64,000 bases of DNA. Source: Pseudomonas nitroreducens NBRC 12694 (GTDB lineage Bacteria; Pseudomonadota; Gammaproteobacteria; Pseudomonadales; Pseudomonadaceae). This document shows, in pieces, positions 18,747-27,927 of this stretch. The number at the start of each line of letters is the position of its first letter. Within the stretch, counting starts at the first letter, position 1. Both the position numbers and the translations under genes were made by a program. The DNA is taken from positions 124,001-188,000 of the forward strand of contig NZ_BDAI01000001.1 in the NCBI RefSeq assembly GCF_002091755.1. Direction: 5' to 3'. The notes under the pieces are model-generated. The model was not told the DNA's origin. It did not search any database and saw only the letters and a list, made by a program, of their open reading frames with translations.

Positions 18747-19112
18747 TTACCGGACCGATTGGCCGGACATGAAGGAAATCAGCGCCAGGAACTCGTCCTC
18801 CGAGCACTGCATGCACATGCCCATCGGCGGCATGCCCTTGAAGCCGTTGATGCTGTGGTCGAGCAGGCTGTCGGCACCCTGGGCGACCCTGGGCTGCCAG
18901 GCTTTCGCATCGCCGGCCTGCGGTGCTCCCGACGCCGGGTTGGCGTGGCAGAGCTTGCAGCTGCTGTCATAGATTTTCGCCAACGCGGGATCGGCAGGTG
19001 CCAGGGCGGCGGCGTTGCGGGTAGGCGGCGCGGCGTCATCGCCACAGCCGCCGAGCAGGCCGACCAGGGCCAGCAGGGCAAACGGCAGCCAGGCCGTTGC
19101 GGGTTTATGCAT
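18747..19112 (-). CDS. c5-like cytochrome c lipoprotein
   Basis: A 121-residue monohaem cytochrome. A short signal sequence ends in a lipobox (GLLGGC), so it is probably acylated and held at the membrane facing the periplasm. The haem site is CKLCH. The C-terminal FKGMPPMGMCMQCSEDE contains the axial Met and an extra CxxC, both typical of cytochrome c5. The ATG at 19112 gives a normal signal peptide; a longer start adds an Arg-rich stretch. It is the first gene of the operon with the FAD oxidase and PLP enzyme, and probably acts as electron acceptor. Confidence 0.87.
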   Translation of the reverse strand: MHKPATAWLPFALLALVGLLGGCGDDAAPPTRNAAALAPADPALAKIYDSSCKLCHANPASGAPQAGDAKAWQPRVAQGADSLLDHSINGFKGMPPMGMCMQCSEDEFLALISFMSGQSVR

Positions 19113-19496
19113 GGTGCTCCCCTTCTTCCCGCGCGCGGGAACGGCGCGGATTCTTGTTGTCATGGGCAGCAGCAGGTTAAGTCGAGCGCCGCTCGCGACC
19201 GAGGGCTTTGCCGGCCAACAAGGGGGCTCTGAGCGGACAGCGTGGCCGTTTCGGCAGTCTGTCGGTTTAAGGGTCTGTCGGTTTCAGGATGCGCAGGGTC
19301 GCTGCGGTGCAATCCTTGAACACAAGGGATGGCAAGCTTCCATACTGTCGAGGACCAGGCGCGCCCAGATGCCTGGCCGGATAATAAGAATGGCGCCCCG
19401 AACAGCCACGCAGCCCGTGACGTGGCCGGTACGCCGCAGCCGAAGGATTCCGGATCGCCGCCTATGGCGGGTATCCGCGATATCGAGGTGCGCTGA
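19113..19496. other. Divergent control region upstream of fds and the cytochrome operon, with a tandem repeat
   Basis: This 384-base gap holds the start regions of two divergent operons. The 12-base word GTCTGTCGGTTT occurs twice in direct orientation at 19257-19268 and 19273-19284, a centre-to-centre spacing of 16 bases. It is a possible operator. No regulator gene for fds is adjacent, and no protein-coding frame is convincing. Confidence 0.55.
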
Positions 19497-19979
19497 ATGC
19501 CTGATGATTCGCTTCACCTGCCCCTGATCCATGATGTTCTGGAACGCCTGAAAGCCACGCCCGGCGCCCTGCTGCCAGTGCTTCATGCCATCCAGGATTG
19601 CGTCGGCTACATCCCCGACGATGCCCTCCCTGAAATCGCCCACGCCCTGAACCTCAGCGTCGCCGAGGTACGTGGGGTGATCAGCTTCTACCACGACTTC
19701 CGCACCGCGCCCCCGGCCCGCCATACGCTGCGCCTGTGCCGCGCCGAGTCGTGCCAGAGCCGCGGCGCCGAAGCCCTCGCCGCACAACTGCGCGAACAGC
19801 TCGGGCTGGACGACCACGGCACCAGCGCCGACGGCCGCATCGCCCTGCGCCCGGTCTATTGCCTGGGCGCCTGCGCCTGCTCGCCGGCCCTGGAGCTGGA
19901 CGGCCGGGTGCACGCGCGCCTCACCGCCGAACGCCTGCGCGAGCTGGTGAACGGTTGCCGGGAGGACGCCGCATGTTGA
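19497..19979 (+). CDS. fdsG: NAD-dependent formate dehydrogenase gamma subunit
   Basis: A 160-residue NuoE-like [2Fe-2S] thioredoxin-fold subunit of the soluble molybdenum formate dehydrogenase. The four cluster cysteines appear in LCRAESCQSRG and YCLGACACSP. It relays electrons between the FdsA iron-sulfur chain and the FMN of FdsB in the cytoplasm. It is the first gene of fdsGBAD and overlaps the fdsB start by 7 bases, so the two are coupled. The ATG at 19497 directly starts the conserved sequence. Confidence 0.94.
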   Translation: MPDDSLHLPLIHDVLERLKATPGALLPVLHAIQDCVGYIPDDALPEIAHALNLSVAEVRGVISFYHDFRTAPPARHTLRLCRAESCQSRGAEALAAQLREQLGLDDHGTSADGRIALRPVYCLGACACSPALELDGRVHARLTAERLRELVNGCREDAAC

Positions 19980-21532
19980 AACTGTTCATCCCCTGCGATT
20001 CGCTGGCCCGCGCGGTGGGCGCCGATGAGGTGACCGACGCCCTGGTCGCCGAAGCCGAGCGACGCCAGATACCGCTGGAGATCCAGCGCACCAGCTCGCG
20101 CGGCCTGTACTGGCTGGAACCGCTGGTGGAAATGGACGGCAGCGAAGGCCGGCTGGGCTTCGGTCCACTGGCGGCAGCCGATGTCCCGTCCCTCTTCGAT
20201 GCGCTGGCCGACGCCCCTGCACGCCACCCGCTGGCCCTGGGTCTGGTGGAAGAGATTGCCTACCTGAAGACCCAGCAGCGCCTGCTCTTCGCCCGCGCCG
20301 GCATCACGCGGCCGCTGTCGCTGGACGACTACCGTGCCCATGGCGGCTTCGACGGCCTGGCCCGTGCCATCGGCATGGACGGCACCGACGTCGTCGCCGC
20401 CGTGCTCGATTCCGGCCTGCGCGGCCGTGGCGGCGCGGCCTTCCCCGCCGGCATCAAGTGGCGCACCGTGCGTGACGCCGTTGGCCCGCAGAAATACGTG
20501 GTGTGCAACGCCGACGAAGGCGACTCCGGCACCTTCGCCGACCGCATGCTGATGGAAGGCGACCCCTTCCTGCTGATCGAAGGCATGGCCATCGCCGGTC
20601 TCGCCGTCGGCGCGAGCATGGGCTACATCTACGTGCGCTCCGAGTACCCGGACGCCATCGTGACACTCAACCTCGCCCTGAGGATCGCCCGCGAAGCCGG
20701 CTACCTGGGCGACGATGTCTGCGGTAGCGGCCGCGCCTTTGAGCTGGAAGTGCGGGTCGGCGCCGGCGCCTACATCTGCGGTGAGGAAACCGCCCTGCTG
20801 GATTCCCTGGAAGGCAAGCGCGGCGTGGTCCGCGCCAAGCCGCCGCTACCGGCGCTGCAAGGCCTTTTCGGCCTGCCGACGCTGGTGCACAACGTGCTCA
20901 CCCTGGCCTCGGTGCCGATCATCCTGGCCAGGGGCGCACAGTACTACCGCGACTTCGGCATGGGCCGTTCGCTGGGCACCATGCCCTTCCAGCTGGCCGG
21001 CAACATACGCCACGGCGGGCTGGTGGAACGTGCCTTCGGCCTGACCCTGCGCGAGCTGGTGGAAGGCTACGGCGGCGGCACCGCCAGCGGCCGACCGCTG
21101 AAGGCTGCGCAGGTCGGTGGCCCGCTCGGTGCCTGGGTACCGCCCTCGCAGTTCGACACCCCGCTGGACTACGAAGCCTTCGCCGCCGTCGGCGCCATGC
21201 TCGGCCATGGCGGCGTGGTGGTCGCCGACGACACGCTCGACATGGCACGCATGGCACGCTTCGCCCTGCAGTTCTGCGCCGAGGAATCCTGCGGCAAGTG
21301 CACGCCCTGCCGCATCGGCTCGACCCGTGGCGTGGAAGTGGTCGACCGGCTGATCGCCGCCACCGACCTCAGCGCCCGCGAGGAACAGGCGCGGCTGCTC
21401 ACCGACCTCTGCGACACGATGCAATACGGCTCGCTCTGCGCCCTCGGCGGAATGACCGCGTTCCCCGTGGCCAGCGCCCTCAAGCATTTCCCCGCCGACT
21501 TCGGTCTGGCGACTTCGGAGGCCGACTCGTGA
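19973..21532 (+). CDS. fdsB: NAD-dependent formate dehydrogenase beta subunit
   Basis: A 519-residue NuoF-like diaphorase subunit that binds FMN, NAD and a [4Fe-4S] cluster and reduces NAD with electrons from formate. An N-terminal thioredoxin-like region of about 130 residues precedes the core. The FMN/NAD motifs are GRGGAAFPAGIKW and GAGAYICGEETALL, and the N3-type cluster site is ESCGKCTPCRIGS. The ATG at 19973 lies inside the end of fdsG, and the stop overlaps the GTG of fdsA, which suggests tightly coupled translation. Confidence 0.95.
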   Translation: MLKLFIPCDSLARAVGADEVTDALVAEAERRQIPLEIQRTSSRGLYWLEPLVEMDGSEGRLGFGPLAAADVPSLFDALADAPARHPLALGLVEEIAYLKTQQRLLFARAGITRPLSLDDYRAHGGFDGLARAIGMDGTDVVAAVLDSGLRGRGGAAFPAGIKWRTVRDAVGPQKYVVCNADEGDSGTFADRMLMEGDPFLLIEGMAIAGLAVGASMGYIYVRSEYPDAIVTLNLALRIAREAGYLGDDVCGSGRAFELEVRVGAGAYICGEETALLDSLEGKRGVVRAKPPLPALQGLFGLPTLVHNVLTLASVPIILARGAQYYRDFGMGRSLGTMPFQLAGNIRHGGLVERAFGLTLRELVEGYGGGTASGRPLKAAQVGGPLGAWVPPSQFDTPLDYEAFAAVGAMLGHGGVVVADDTLDMARMARFALQFCAEESCGKCTPCRIGSTRGVEVVDRLIAATDLSAREEQARLLTDLCDTMQYGSLCALGGMTAFPVASALKHFPADFGLATSEADS

Positions 21533-24417
21533 TCAATTTCTTCGACCCTGCCACGTCCAGCACGAGTGACATCGACCTCGGCACACCCGCCCGCGAGAGC
21601 GACGTGCAGGTCAGCCTGAGCATCGACGGCCGCGAAATCAGCGTCCCTGCCGGTACTTCGGTGATGCGCGCCGCTGCGCTGCTGGGCACCAGCATTCCCA
21701 AGCTCTGCGCCACCGACAGCCTGGAAGCCTTCGGCTCCTGCCGCATGTGCCTGGTGGAGATCGACGGCATGCGCGGCTACCCGGCCTCCTGCACCACGCC
21801 GGTCAGCGAGGGCATGGTGGTGCGCACGCAGACGCCGAAGCTGGCGGGCCTGCGCCGCAACGTCATGGAGCTGTACATCTCCGACCACCCGCTGGATTGC
21901 CTGACCTGCTCCGCCAACGGCAACTGCGAGCTGCAGACCGTGGCCGGCCAGGTCGGCCTGCGCGAGGTGCGCTACGGCTACGACGGCGCCAACCACCTGA
22001 GCGATGCGAAAGACGTTTCCAATCCCTACTTCGACTACGACCCGAGCAAGTGCATTGTCTGCAACCGCTGCGTGCGCGCCTGCGAGGAAATCCAGGGCAC
22101 CTTCGCCCTGACCCTCTCTGGGCGCGGCTTCGACTCGCGCGTGGCGGCGGCCGGTGGCGAGAACTTCCTCGATTCCGAATGCGTCTCCTGCGGGGCCTGC
22201 GTGCAGGCCTGCCCGACCGCTACGCTGATGGAAAAGAGCGTGGTCGAGATCGGCCAGCCCGAGCGCGCTGTCATCACCACCTGCGCCTACTGCGGCGTGG
22301 GCTGCTCCTTCCGCGCCGAGATGAAGGGCAACCAGCTGGTGCGCATGGTCCCGGACAAGAACGGCCAGGCCAACCACGGCCACTCCTGCGTCAAGGGCCG
22401 CTTCGCCTGGGGCTACGCCACGCATCCGGACCGCATCACCAAGCCGATGATCCGCAAGCACATCAGCGACCCCTGGCAGGAAGTCAGCTGGGACGAAGCC
22501 GTCACCTATGCTGCCAGCGAATTTCGCCGCATCCAGACGAAATACGGGCGCGACTCCATCGGCGGCATCACCTCCAGCCGCTGCACCAACGAAGAGACCT
22601 ACCTGGTACAGAAGCTGGTGCGCGCGGCGTTCGGCAACAACAACGTCGATACGTGTGCGCGAGTCTGCCACTCGCCCACCGGCTACGGCCTGAAGCAGAC
22701 CCTGGGCGAATCCGCCGGCACCCAGAGCTTCGACTCGGTAATGCAGTCCGACGTGGTGCTGGTGATGGGCGCCAACCCTACCGACGCACACCCGGTGTTC
22801 GGCTCGCAGCTCAAGCGCCGGTTGCGCCAGGGTGCGCAACTGATCGTCATCGACCCCCGGCGCATCGACCTGGTCGACTCGCCCCATGCCCGCGCCGAGC
22901 TGCACCTGCAACTTCGCCCCGGCACCAACGTCGCCATGCTCAACGCGCTGGCCCACGTCATCGTCAGCGAGGGCCTGGTCAAGCAGGACTTCGTCGATGC
23001 GCGCTGCGAGGCCAGCGACTTCATCCGCTGGCGCGATTTCGTCAGCCTGCCGGAGAACGCCCCGGAAGTGCTCGGCCCGGTCTGCGGCGTGCCTGCCGAG
23101 GAAATCCGCGCCGCCGCCCGCCTCTACGCGACCGGCGGCAACGCGGCGATCTACTATGGCCTGGGCGTCACCGAACACAGCCAGGGCAGCACCGCGGTGA
23201 TGGGCATAGCCAACCTCGCCATGGCCACCGGCAACGTCGGCCGCGAAGGTGTCGGGGTGAACCCGCTGCGCGGCCAGAACAACGTGCAGGGTTCCTGCGA
23301 CATGGGCTCCTTCCCCCACGAGCTGCCCGGCTACCGGCACATCTCCAACCAGACCGTGCGCAGCCAGTTCGAACAGGCGTGGGGCGTCACCCTGCAGCCC
23401 GACCCCGGCCTGCGCATCCCCAACATGTTCGAAGCAGCGCTGGGCGGCACCTTCAAGGCGCTGTACTGCCAGGGCGAGGACATCGCCCAGAGCGACCCCA
23501 ACACCCAGCACGTCACCGCGGCTCTTTCCGCCATGGAGTGCGTGGTGGTGCAGGACATCTTCCTCAACGAAACCGCCAAGTTCGCCCATGTATTCCTGCC
23601 GGGCAGCTCCTTCCTCGAGAAGGACGGCACCTTCACCAACGCCGAGCGGCGCATATCCCGCGTGCGTAAGGTGATGGAGCCGCTGGGCGGCAAGGCAGAC
23701 TGGGAGGCCACGATCGCGCTAGCCAACGCCCTGGGTTACCCCATGGACTACCAGCATCCGTCGCAGATCATGGACGAGATCGCCCGCCTGACGCCGACCT
23801 TCACCCGCGTCAGCTATGCCGAACTGGACCGCCACGGCAGCCTGCAATGGCCGTGCAACGACGCCGCGCCCGATGGCACACCGACCATGCACATCGAGCA
23901 GTTCGTGCGCGGCAAGGGGCGCTTCATGCTCACCGGCTACGTGCCCACGGAAGAGAAGGTCAACGCCCGCTACCCGCTGCTACTCACCACCGGGCGCATC
24001 CTCAGCCAGTACAACGTCGGCGCGCAGACCCGGCGCACCGACAACGTCGCCTGGCACGAGGAGGACCGCCTGGAAATCCACCCCAGCGACGCCGAGAGCC
24101 GCGGCATCAGCGACGGCGACTGGGTTGGCGTGGGCAGCCGCGCCGGGCAGACGGTGCTGCGCGCCAAGGTCAGCGAGCGGGTGGCGCCGGGCGTGGTCTA
24201 CACGACCTTCCACTTCCCCGAATCCGGCGCCAACGTGATCACCACCGACAATTCCGACTGGGCCACCAACTGTCCGGAATACAAGGTCACCGCGGTGGAA
24301 GTGGTGCGCGTGTTCCAGCCTTCGGAATGGCAGAAGCGCTACCAGGCGTTCAGTGACGAACAGCGACGCTTGCTCAAGGAACGGCGCCACACGGAGAAAG
24401 CGGAGGCCCGTCGATGA
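21529..24417 (+). CDS. fdsA: NAD-dependent formate dehydrogenase alpha (molybdenum) subunit
   Basis: A 962-residue catalytic subunit that oxidises formate to CO2 at a bis-MGD molybdenum centre. N-terminal sites include the [2Fe-2S] segment GSCRMCLVE and the His-Cys3 cluster in DHPLDCLTC. Two ferredoxin motifs follow, CIVCNRCVRAC and CVSCGACVQAC, then the CAYCGVGC cluster. The molybdenum ligand is the Cys in CARVCHSPTG, where FdhF has selenocysteine. The start is GTG at 21529, overlapping the fdsB stop as GTGA. No upstream in-frame start fits the family. It ends 4 bases inside fdsD. Confidence 0.95.
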   Translation: MINFFDPATSSTSDIDLGTPARESDVQVSLSIDGREISVPAGTSVMRAAALLGTSIPKLCATDSLEAFGSCRMCLVEIDGMRGYPASCTTPVSEGMVVRTQTPKLAGLRRNVMELYISDHPLDCLTCSANGNCELQTVAGQVGLREVRYGYDGANHLSDAKDVSNPYFDYDPSKCIVCNRCVRACEEIQGTFALTLSGRGFDSRVAAAGGENFLDSECVSCGACVQACPTATLMEKSVVEIGQPERAVITTCAYCGVGCSFRAEMKGNQLVRMVPDKNGQANHGHSCVKGRFAWGYATHPDRITKPMIRKHISDPWQEVSWDEAVTYAASEFRRIQTKYGRDSIGGITSSRCTNEETYLVQKLVRAAFGNNNVDTCARVCHSPTGYGLKQTLGESAGTQSFDSVMQSDVVLVMGANPTDAHPVFGSQLKRRLRQGAQLIVIDPRRIDLVDSPHARAELHLQLRPGTNVAMLNALAHVIVSEGLVKQDFVDARCEASDFIRWRDFVSLPENAPEVLGPVCGVPAEEIRAAARLYATGGNAAIYYGLGVTEHSQGSTAVMGIANLAMATGNVGREGVGVNPLRGQNNVQGSCDMGSFPHELPGYRHISNQTVRSQFEQAWGVTLQPDPGLRIPNMFEAALGGTFKALYCQGEDIAQSDPNTQHVTAALSAMECVVVQDIFLNETAKFAHVFLPGSSFLEKDGTFTNAERRISRVRKVMEPLGGKADWEATIALANALGYPMDYQHPSQIMDEIARLTPTFTRVSYAELDRHGSLQWPCNDAAPDGTPTMHIEQFVRGKGRFMLTGYVPTEEKVNARYPLLLTTGRILSQYNVGAQTRRTDNVAWHEEDRLEIHPSDAESRGISDGDWVGVGSRAGQTVLRAKVSERVAPGVVYTTFHFPESGANVITTDNSDWATNCPEYKVTAVEVVRVFQPSEWQKRYQAFSDEQRRLLKERRHTEKAEARR

Positions 24418-24629
24418 GCGTGGATAACCTGATCAAGATGGCCAACCAGATCGGCCAGTACTTCTCCACCGAGTCGAACCACGACCTGGCGGTGCAGGGC
24501 GTGCAGCAGCACCTGCAGAACTTCTGGACGCCGGCGATGCGCCGCGAGCTCAAGGACTGGCAGGAGCAGCATCCGGGCGATGAACTGCATGCGCTGGTGC
24601 GGGCGGCATTGGCCGAGAAGGTGATTTAG
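24414..24629 (+). CDS. fdsD: NAD-dependent formate dehydrogenase delta subunit
   Basis: A 71-residue small subunit with the typical FdsD pattern: MANQIGQYF near the start and HLQNFWTPAMRREL in the middle. FdsD is needed for a stable, active complex, but its exact role is unsettled. It overlaps fdsA by 4 bases (ATGA). In the well-known fdsGBACD operon the sulfurtransferase gene fdsC lies before fdsD. Here fdsA and fdsD touch directly, so fdsC is missing from the operon. Confidence 0.92.
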   Translation: MSVDNLIKMANQIGQYFSTESNHDLAVQGVQQHLQNFWTPAMRRELKDWQEQHPGDELHALVRAALAEKVI

Positions 24630-24636
24630 TCGAATA

Positions 24637-24667
24637 CCGGAGCCCAGACGCGCAGGCTGGGCTCCGG
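24637..24667. terminator. Convergent hairpin between fdsD and the PBP2 gene
   Basis: An 11-bp perfect stem (CCGGAGCCCAG / CTGGGCTCCGG) with a 9-base loop lies in the 45-base gap between the two convergent stops. It has no T run, so it may be a weak or Rho-assisted terminator. Confidence 0.65.
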
Positions 24668-24674
24668 CAGGACA

Positions 24675-26567
24675 TCAGGCGTGCTTGCCCGAAGCCGTCT
24701 CGGCCGGCGCCGCATACTGCGGCTTGAGCTTGCCGTCCTGGTCGAGCAGCCAGGCGTCCATGATTTCGCGGACCACCGGGCCGGCGACCCGGCCACCGGC
24801 TTCGCCGTTCTCGATGGTGACCGACACCACGATGGAAGGCGCGCTGGCCGGGGCGAAGCCGACGAACAAAGCGTTGTCGCGGTGGCGCTCCTGGGTTTTC
24901 AGGCGGTTGTAGCGCTCACCCTGGCGAATCGCGACGATCTGCGCGGTGCCGCTCTTGCCGGCGATGCGGTACTGCGCGCCCTGCCCTGCGGCGCGCGCGC
25001 CGCCGCCCGGATCGTGCATGACCAGCTGCATGCCGTAGTTCACCGCGTCCCAGTCGCGGGGATTGCTCAGGTGGATGTCGGGCATGGGATGGGCATCGAC
25101 AACGTCCTCGCCGCCCACCGACTCCGCCAGGCGCGGGCGGTGCCAGGCGCCCTTGCTGGCGATCAGCGCGGTCGCTTCGGCGAGTTGCAGCGGCGTCACC
25201 TGCATGTAGCCCTGGCCAATACCGAGGATCACCGTCTCGCCGGGGAACCAGGCCTGGCGCCGGGTGGCGCGTTTCCACTCGCGGGACGGCATCAGGCCGG
25301 GGGATTCCTCGGCCATGTCGATGGACACCTTGCTGCCCAGCCCGAAACGCGTCAGGTAGTCGTGCATGCGGTCGATGCCGAGCTTGTGGGCGACGTCGTA
25401 GAAGTAGGTGTCGTTGGAGCGCTTGATGGCGGCGTCGAGGTCCACCCAGCCATCGCCGCTGTGGTTCCAGTTGCGGTACTTGTGATCGTAGTTGGGCAGT
25501 TGGAAGTAGCCCGGATCGAAGACCCGCGTGGCCGGGGTGATGGTGCCGGTATCCAGGCCAGCGATGGCTACCACCGGCTTGATGGTCGAGCCCGGCGAAT
25601 ACAGCCCGCGCAGCGCCCGGTTGAACAGCGGCCGGTCGATGGAATCGCGCAGCTCGGCGTACTGCGCCGAGCTGATGCCATTGACGAACAGGTTCGGGTC
25701 GAAGCTGGGGTTGCTGACCATCGCCAGCACCTGGCCGGTGTTCGGGTCCAGCGCTACCACGGAGCCGCGGCGATCACCCAGGGCCTTTTCGGCGGCGATC
25801 TGCAGGTCCACATCGAGGCCCAGCACGATGTTCTCGCCGGCCACCGGCGGCACCTTCTTCAGCACGCGCATGACCCTGCCCTGGGCGTTGGTTTCCACCT
25901 CCTCGTAGCCCACGTGGCCGTGCAGTTGCGGTTCGTAGAAGTGCTCGATGCCGGTCTTGCCGACGTACTCGGTGCCGCGGTACTCGGTGCTGTCCAGGCG
26001 GGCAGCCTCGCGCTCGTTGATCCGCCCGACGAAGCCGACCGAATGGGCGAAGTGCTCGCCGTAGGGGTAGTGGCGGACGAATTCGGCATCCACATCGATG
26101 CCCGGCAGCTTGTAGCGATTGACCTCGATGAGGGCGATCTGCTCCTCGCTCAGCTCATGCAGCAGGGTGACTGGTTCGAAGGGGTGGCGGCTCTTCTTCA
26201 GGGCCTTGTCGCACTGCAGGCGTTGCTCGGGGCTCAGGTGAAGAATATCGGTGACCTGATCGAGCACCGCCACCGAGTTGCCGGCGCGCTCGCGGGTCAG
26301 GGTGAGGTTGAAGCTCGGCAGGTTCTCGGCCAGCACCTTGCCAGTGCGGTCGAAGATCAGCCCACGCTCCGGGGGAATCGGCAGCACGTGAATACGGTTG
26401 TTCTCGGAGACGGTGGCGTTGGTCGCGTAGTCGGTGACCTGGAGGAAGTACATCCTCGCCACCAGGGTCACGCTCATCAGGGCCACCAGCAGGCCGCAGG
26501 CGATCAGCCGGCGGTTGACCAGCGCCGACTCCTGCTGGTGGTCCTTGAGTTTGATCGGATCGTGCAT
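24675..26567 (-). CDS. mrdA: Penicillin-binding protein 2 (transpeptidase, MrdA-like)
   Basis: A 630-residue class B penicillin-binding protein of the elongasome type. It has one N-terminal membrane segment (RRLIACGLLVALMSVTLVARM) and a PBP dimerisation domain. The transpeptidase motifs are STIK (active Ser, in SPGSTIKP), SND and KSGTAQ. It crosslinks periplasmic peptidoglycan for lateral growth. The ATG at 26567 begins MHDPIKLKDHQQES, the usual PBP2 start; upstream in-frame codons are not family-like. In Pseudomonas the main PBP2 gene lies beside rodA. Here no rodA, rlpA or mltB is adjacent, so this is probably an extra, stand-alone paralogue. Confidence 0.92.
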   Translation of the reverse strand: MHDPIKLKDHQQESALVNRRLIACGLLVALMSVTLVARMYFLQVTDYATNATVSENNRIHVLPIPPERGLIFDRTGKVLAENLPSFNLTLTRERAGNSVAVLDQVTDILHLSPEQRLQCDKALKKSRHPFEPVTLLHELSEEQIALIEVNRYKLPGIDVDAEFVRHYPYGEHFAHSVGFVGRINEREAARLDSTEYRGTEYVGKTGIEHFYEPQLHGHVGYEEVETNAQGRVMRVLKKVPPVAGENIVLGLDVDLQIAAEKALGDRRGSVVALDPNTGQVLAMVSNPSFDPNLFVNGISSAQYAELRDSIDRPLFNRALRGLYSPGSTIKPVVAIAGLDTGTITPATRVFDPGYFQLPNYDHKYRNWNHSGDGWVDLDAAIKRSNDTYFYDVAHKLGIDRMHDYLTRFGLGSKVSIDMAEESPGLMPSREWKRATRRQAWFPGETVILGIGQGYMQVTPLQLAEATALIASKGAWHRPRLAESVGGEDVVDAHPMPDIHLSNPRDWDAVNYGMQLVMHDPGGGARAAGQGAQYRIAGKSGTAQIVAIRQGERYNRLKTQERHRDNALFVGFAPASAPSIVVSVTIENGEAGGRVAGPVVREIMDAWLLDQDGKLKPQYAAPAETASGKHA

Positions 26568-26977
26568 CGGGATTCCAGAAGGCCCCATCGACCCTGCGGC
26601 AAGCGATTCGCCCCTGCCCATGCAGGGGGGCTTGCCGATCGATGCGGCCTGTTTGCAGCAAAACGGAAGAAACCGGTATCGCCAAGCGCGGGACAATCAC
26701 GCGGCACATGGCAGCTCGGCGCGCGATGGTACCAGACTGACGAGCCGGATTCTGACCGGTAGTCGAAGCACCTCCCAAGGGAAGTCGACGCCGATGGACG
26801 CTGCCGCAGCTCGCGATACTCCTCTGCAGGGTGAAGGCTATTGCGGGCCGAGCCCGCGATGGGCCAGCCAACGCACTCGGCCTGAGCAGAATCGCGCACA
26901 AGGTTCGCGGCGACGAAAACCGAAGGGCCGGATTCCATCCGCAGGAGCGCGCGGCGCCAAGTGCGAGGCGAGGAAAG
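26568..26977. other. Intergenic region upstream of PBP2 gene
   Basis: About 410 bases between the PBP2 start and the end of the EamA operon, both on the minus strand. A short GCGGGC-CGA-GCCCGC hairpin at 26843-26857 could end the EamA operon. No convincing gene, promoter or longer repeat was found. Open frames here are Arg-rich and not protein-like. Confidence 0.4.
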
Positions 26978-27877
26978 TCAGACCACCGAACCTTCCGGCG
27001 GCTGCTCCAGCACCGCCACGACCACCGCGCTGCCGACGATCAGCACGATGCCGATCAACGACAGCAGGCTGAGCACTTCGCCCCAGATCAGGTAGCCGAG
27101 CAGGCTCGCCCAGATGATGCTGGTGTAGGTGTAAGGCGCCAGGGTGGCCGCGTGGGCGCGGCGCACGGCGATGGTGAACAGCAGTTGGCCCAGCGTCGCC
27201 AGCAGGCCGAGGGCAAGCATCAGGCCGAGGTCCGGCAGGCTCGGAGTGCTCCAGGAAAACGGCAGCGTGGTGCCGGTCACCAGCGTGCCGACCACGGTGA
27301 AATACAGCACCGTGGTGGTCGAGTCGTCGGTCTCGCGGATGCGTCGGATCTGGATCATCGACAGCGCGCCGAAGAAGGCACTGGCCACCAGCAGCGCCGG
27401 ACCGACCAGGCTGGCTTCGGCATTGTCGGGCTTGACCACCATCAGCACGCCGAGGAAGCCGAGCAGCGCCGCCAGCGCGTTGCGCGGCAGCAGGCGTTCG
27501 CCCAGCAGCAGCGGCGCCAGCACGATCACCAACAGCGCCTCGGAATAGGCGATGGAGATGGCTTCGCTCAGCGGCACATAGGGCAACCCGGCGAAGAACA
27601 GCGCGGATGACCCGAGCAGCGTCACCGCACGAATGGTCTGCCCGCGCACGTCCAGCTGCCGCCAGCGTTGCACCAGCGGCCGCCCGCGCAGGCAGAGCAG
27701 GAAGGCCGGCAGCACGCCGAAGGCCATGCGGAAGAAGGTCACTTCGTTGGCCGGGTATTTCAGCGCCACGACCTTGGCCAGTGCATCCACCACGGCGAAG
27801 CAGAACATCGACAACAGCATCAGGCCCACACTGCGCATGGCATGGCTGCGTGGGGCGACGAGGGTCAGCTGGGGCAT
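26978..27877 (-). CDS. DMT-superfamily transporter (two EamA domains)
   Basis: A 299-residue inner membrane protein with ten predicted hydrophobic segments in two EamA repeats. The first runs from RSVGLMLLSMFCFAVVDALAK and the second from GPALLVASAFFGALSMI. EamA proteins export or exchange amino acids and other metabolites, so export of an amine or amino acid breakdown product is possible. It is the last gene of a four-gene operon with two FAD oxidoreductases and a polyamine-binding protein. The start at 27877 gives a normal N-terminus. Confidence 0.9.
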   Translation of the reverse strand: MPQLTLVAPRSHAMRSVGLMLLSMFCFAVVDALAKVVALKYPANEVTFFRMAFGVLPAFLLCLRGRPLVQRWRQLDVRGQTIRAVTLLGSSALFFAGLPYVPLSEAISIAYSEALLVIVLAPLLLGERLLPRNALAALLGFLGVLMVVKPDNAEASLVGPALLVASAFFGALSMIQIRRIRETDDSTTTVLYFTVVGTLVTGTTLPFSWSTPSLPDLGLMLALGLLATLGQLLFTIAVRRAHAATLAPYTYTSIIWASLLGYLIWGEVLSLLSLIGIVLIVGSAVVVAVLEQPPEGSVV

Positions 27878-27927
27878 GTCGTGTTCTCCTTCCTGTTCGG
27901 GTGAATGTCCGTGGTGAATGCCGCGCT

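Noticed and set aside
21169..23589. Long minus-strand open frame of 806 codons over fdsB/fdsA
   Set aside because: Antisense to highly conserved formate dehydrogenase genes; no recognisable motif.
21747..23669. Plus-strand frame of 640 codons in another frame of fdsA
   Set aside because: Arg- and Pro-rich shadow of fdsA.
24681..26762. Plus-strand open frame of 693 codons over the PBP2 gene
   Set aside because: Antisense to PBP2 with no domain; a composition artefact.
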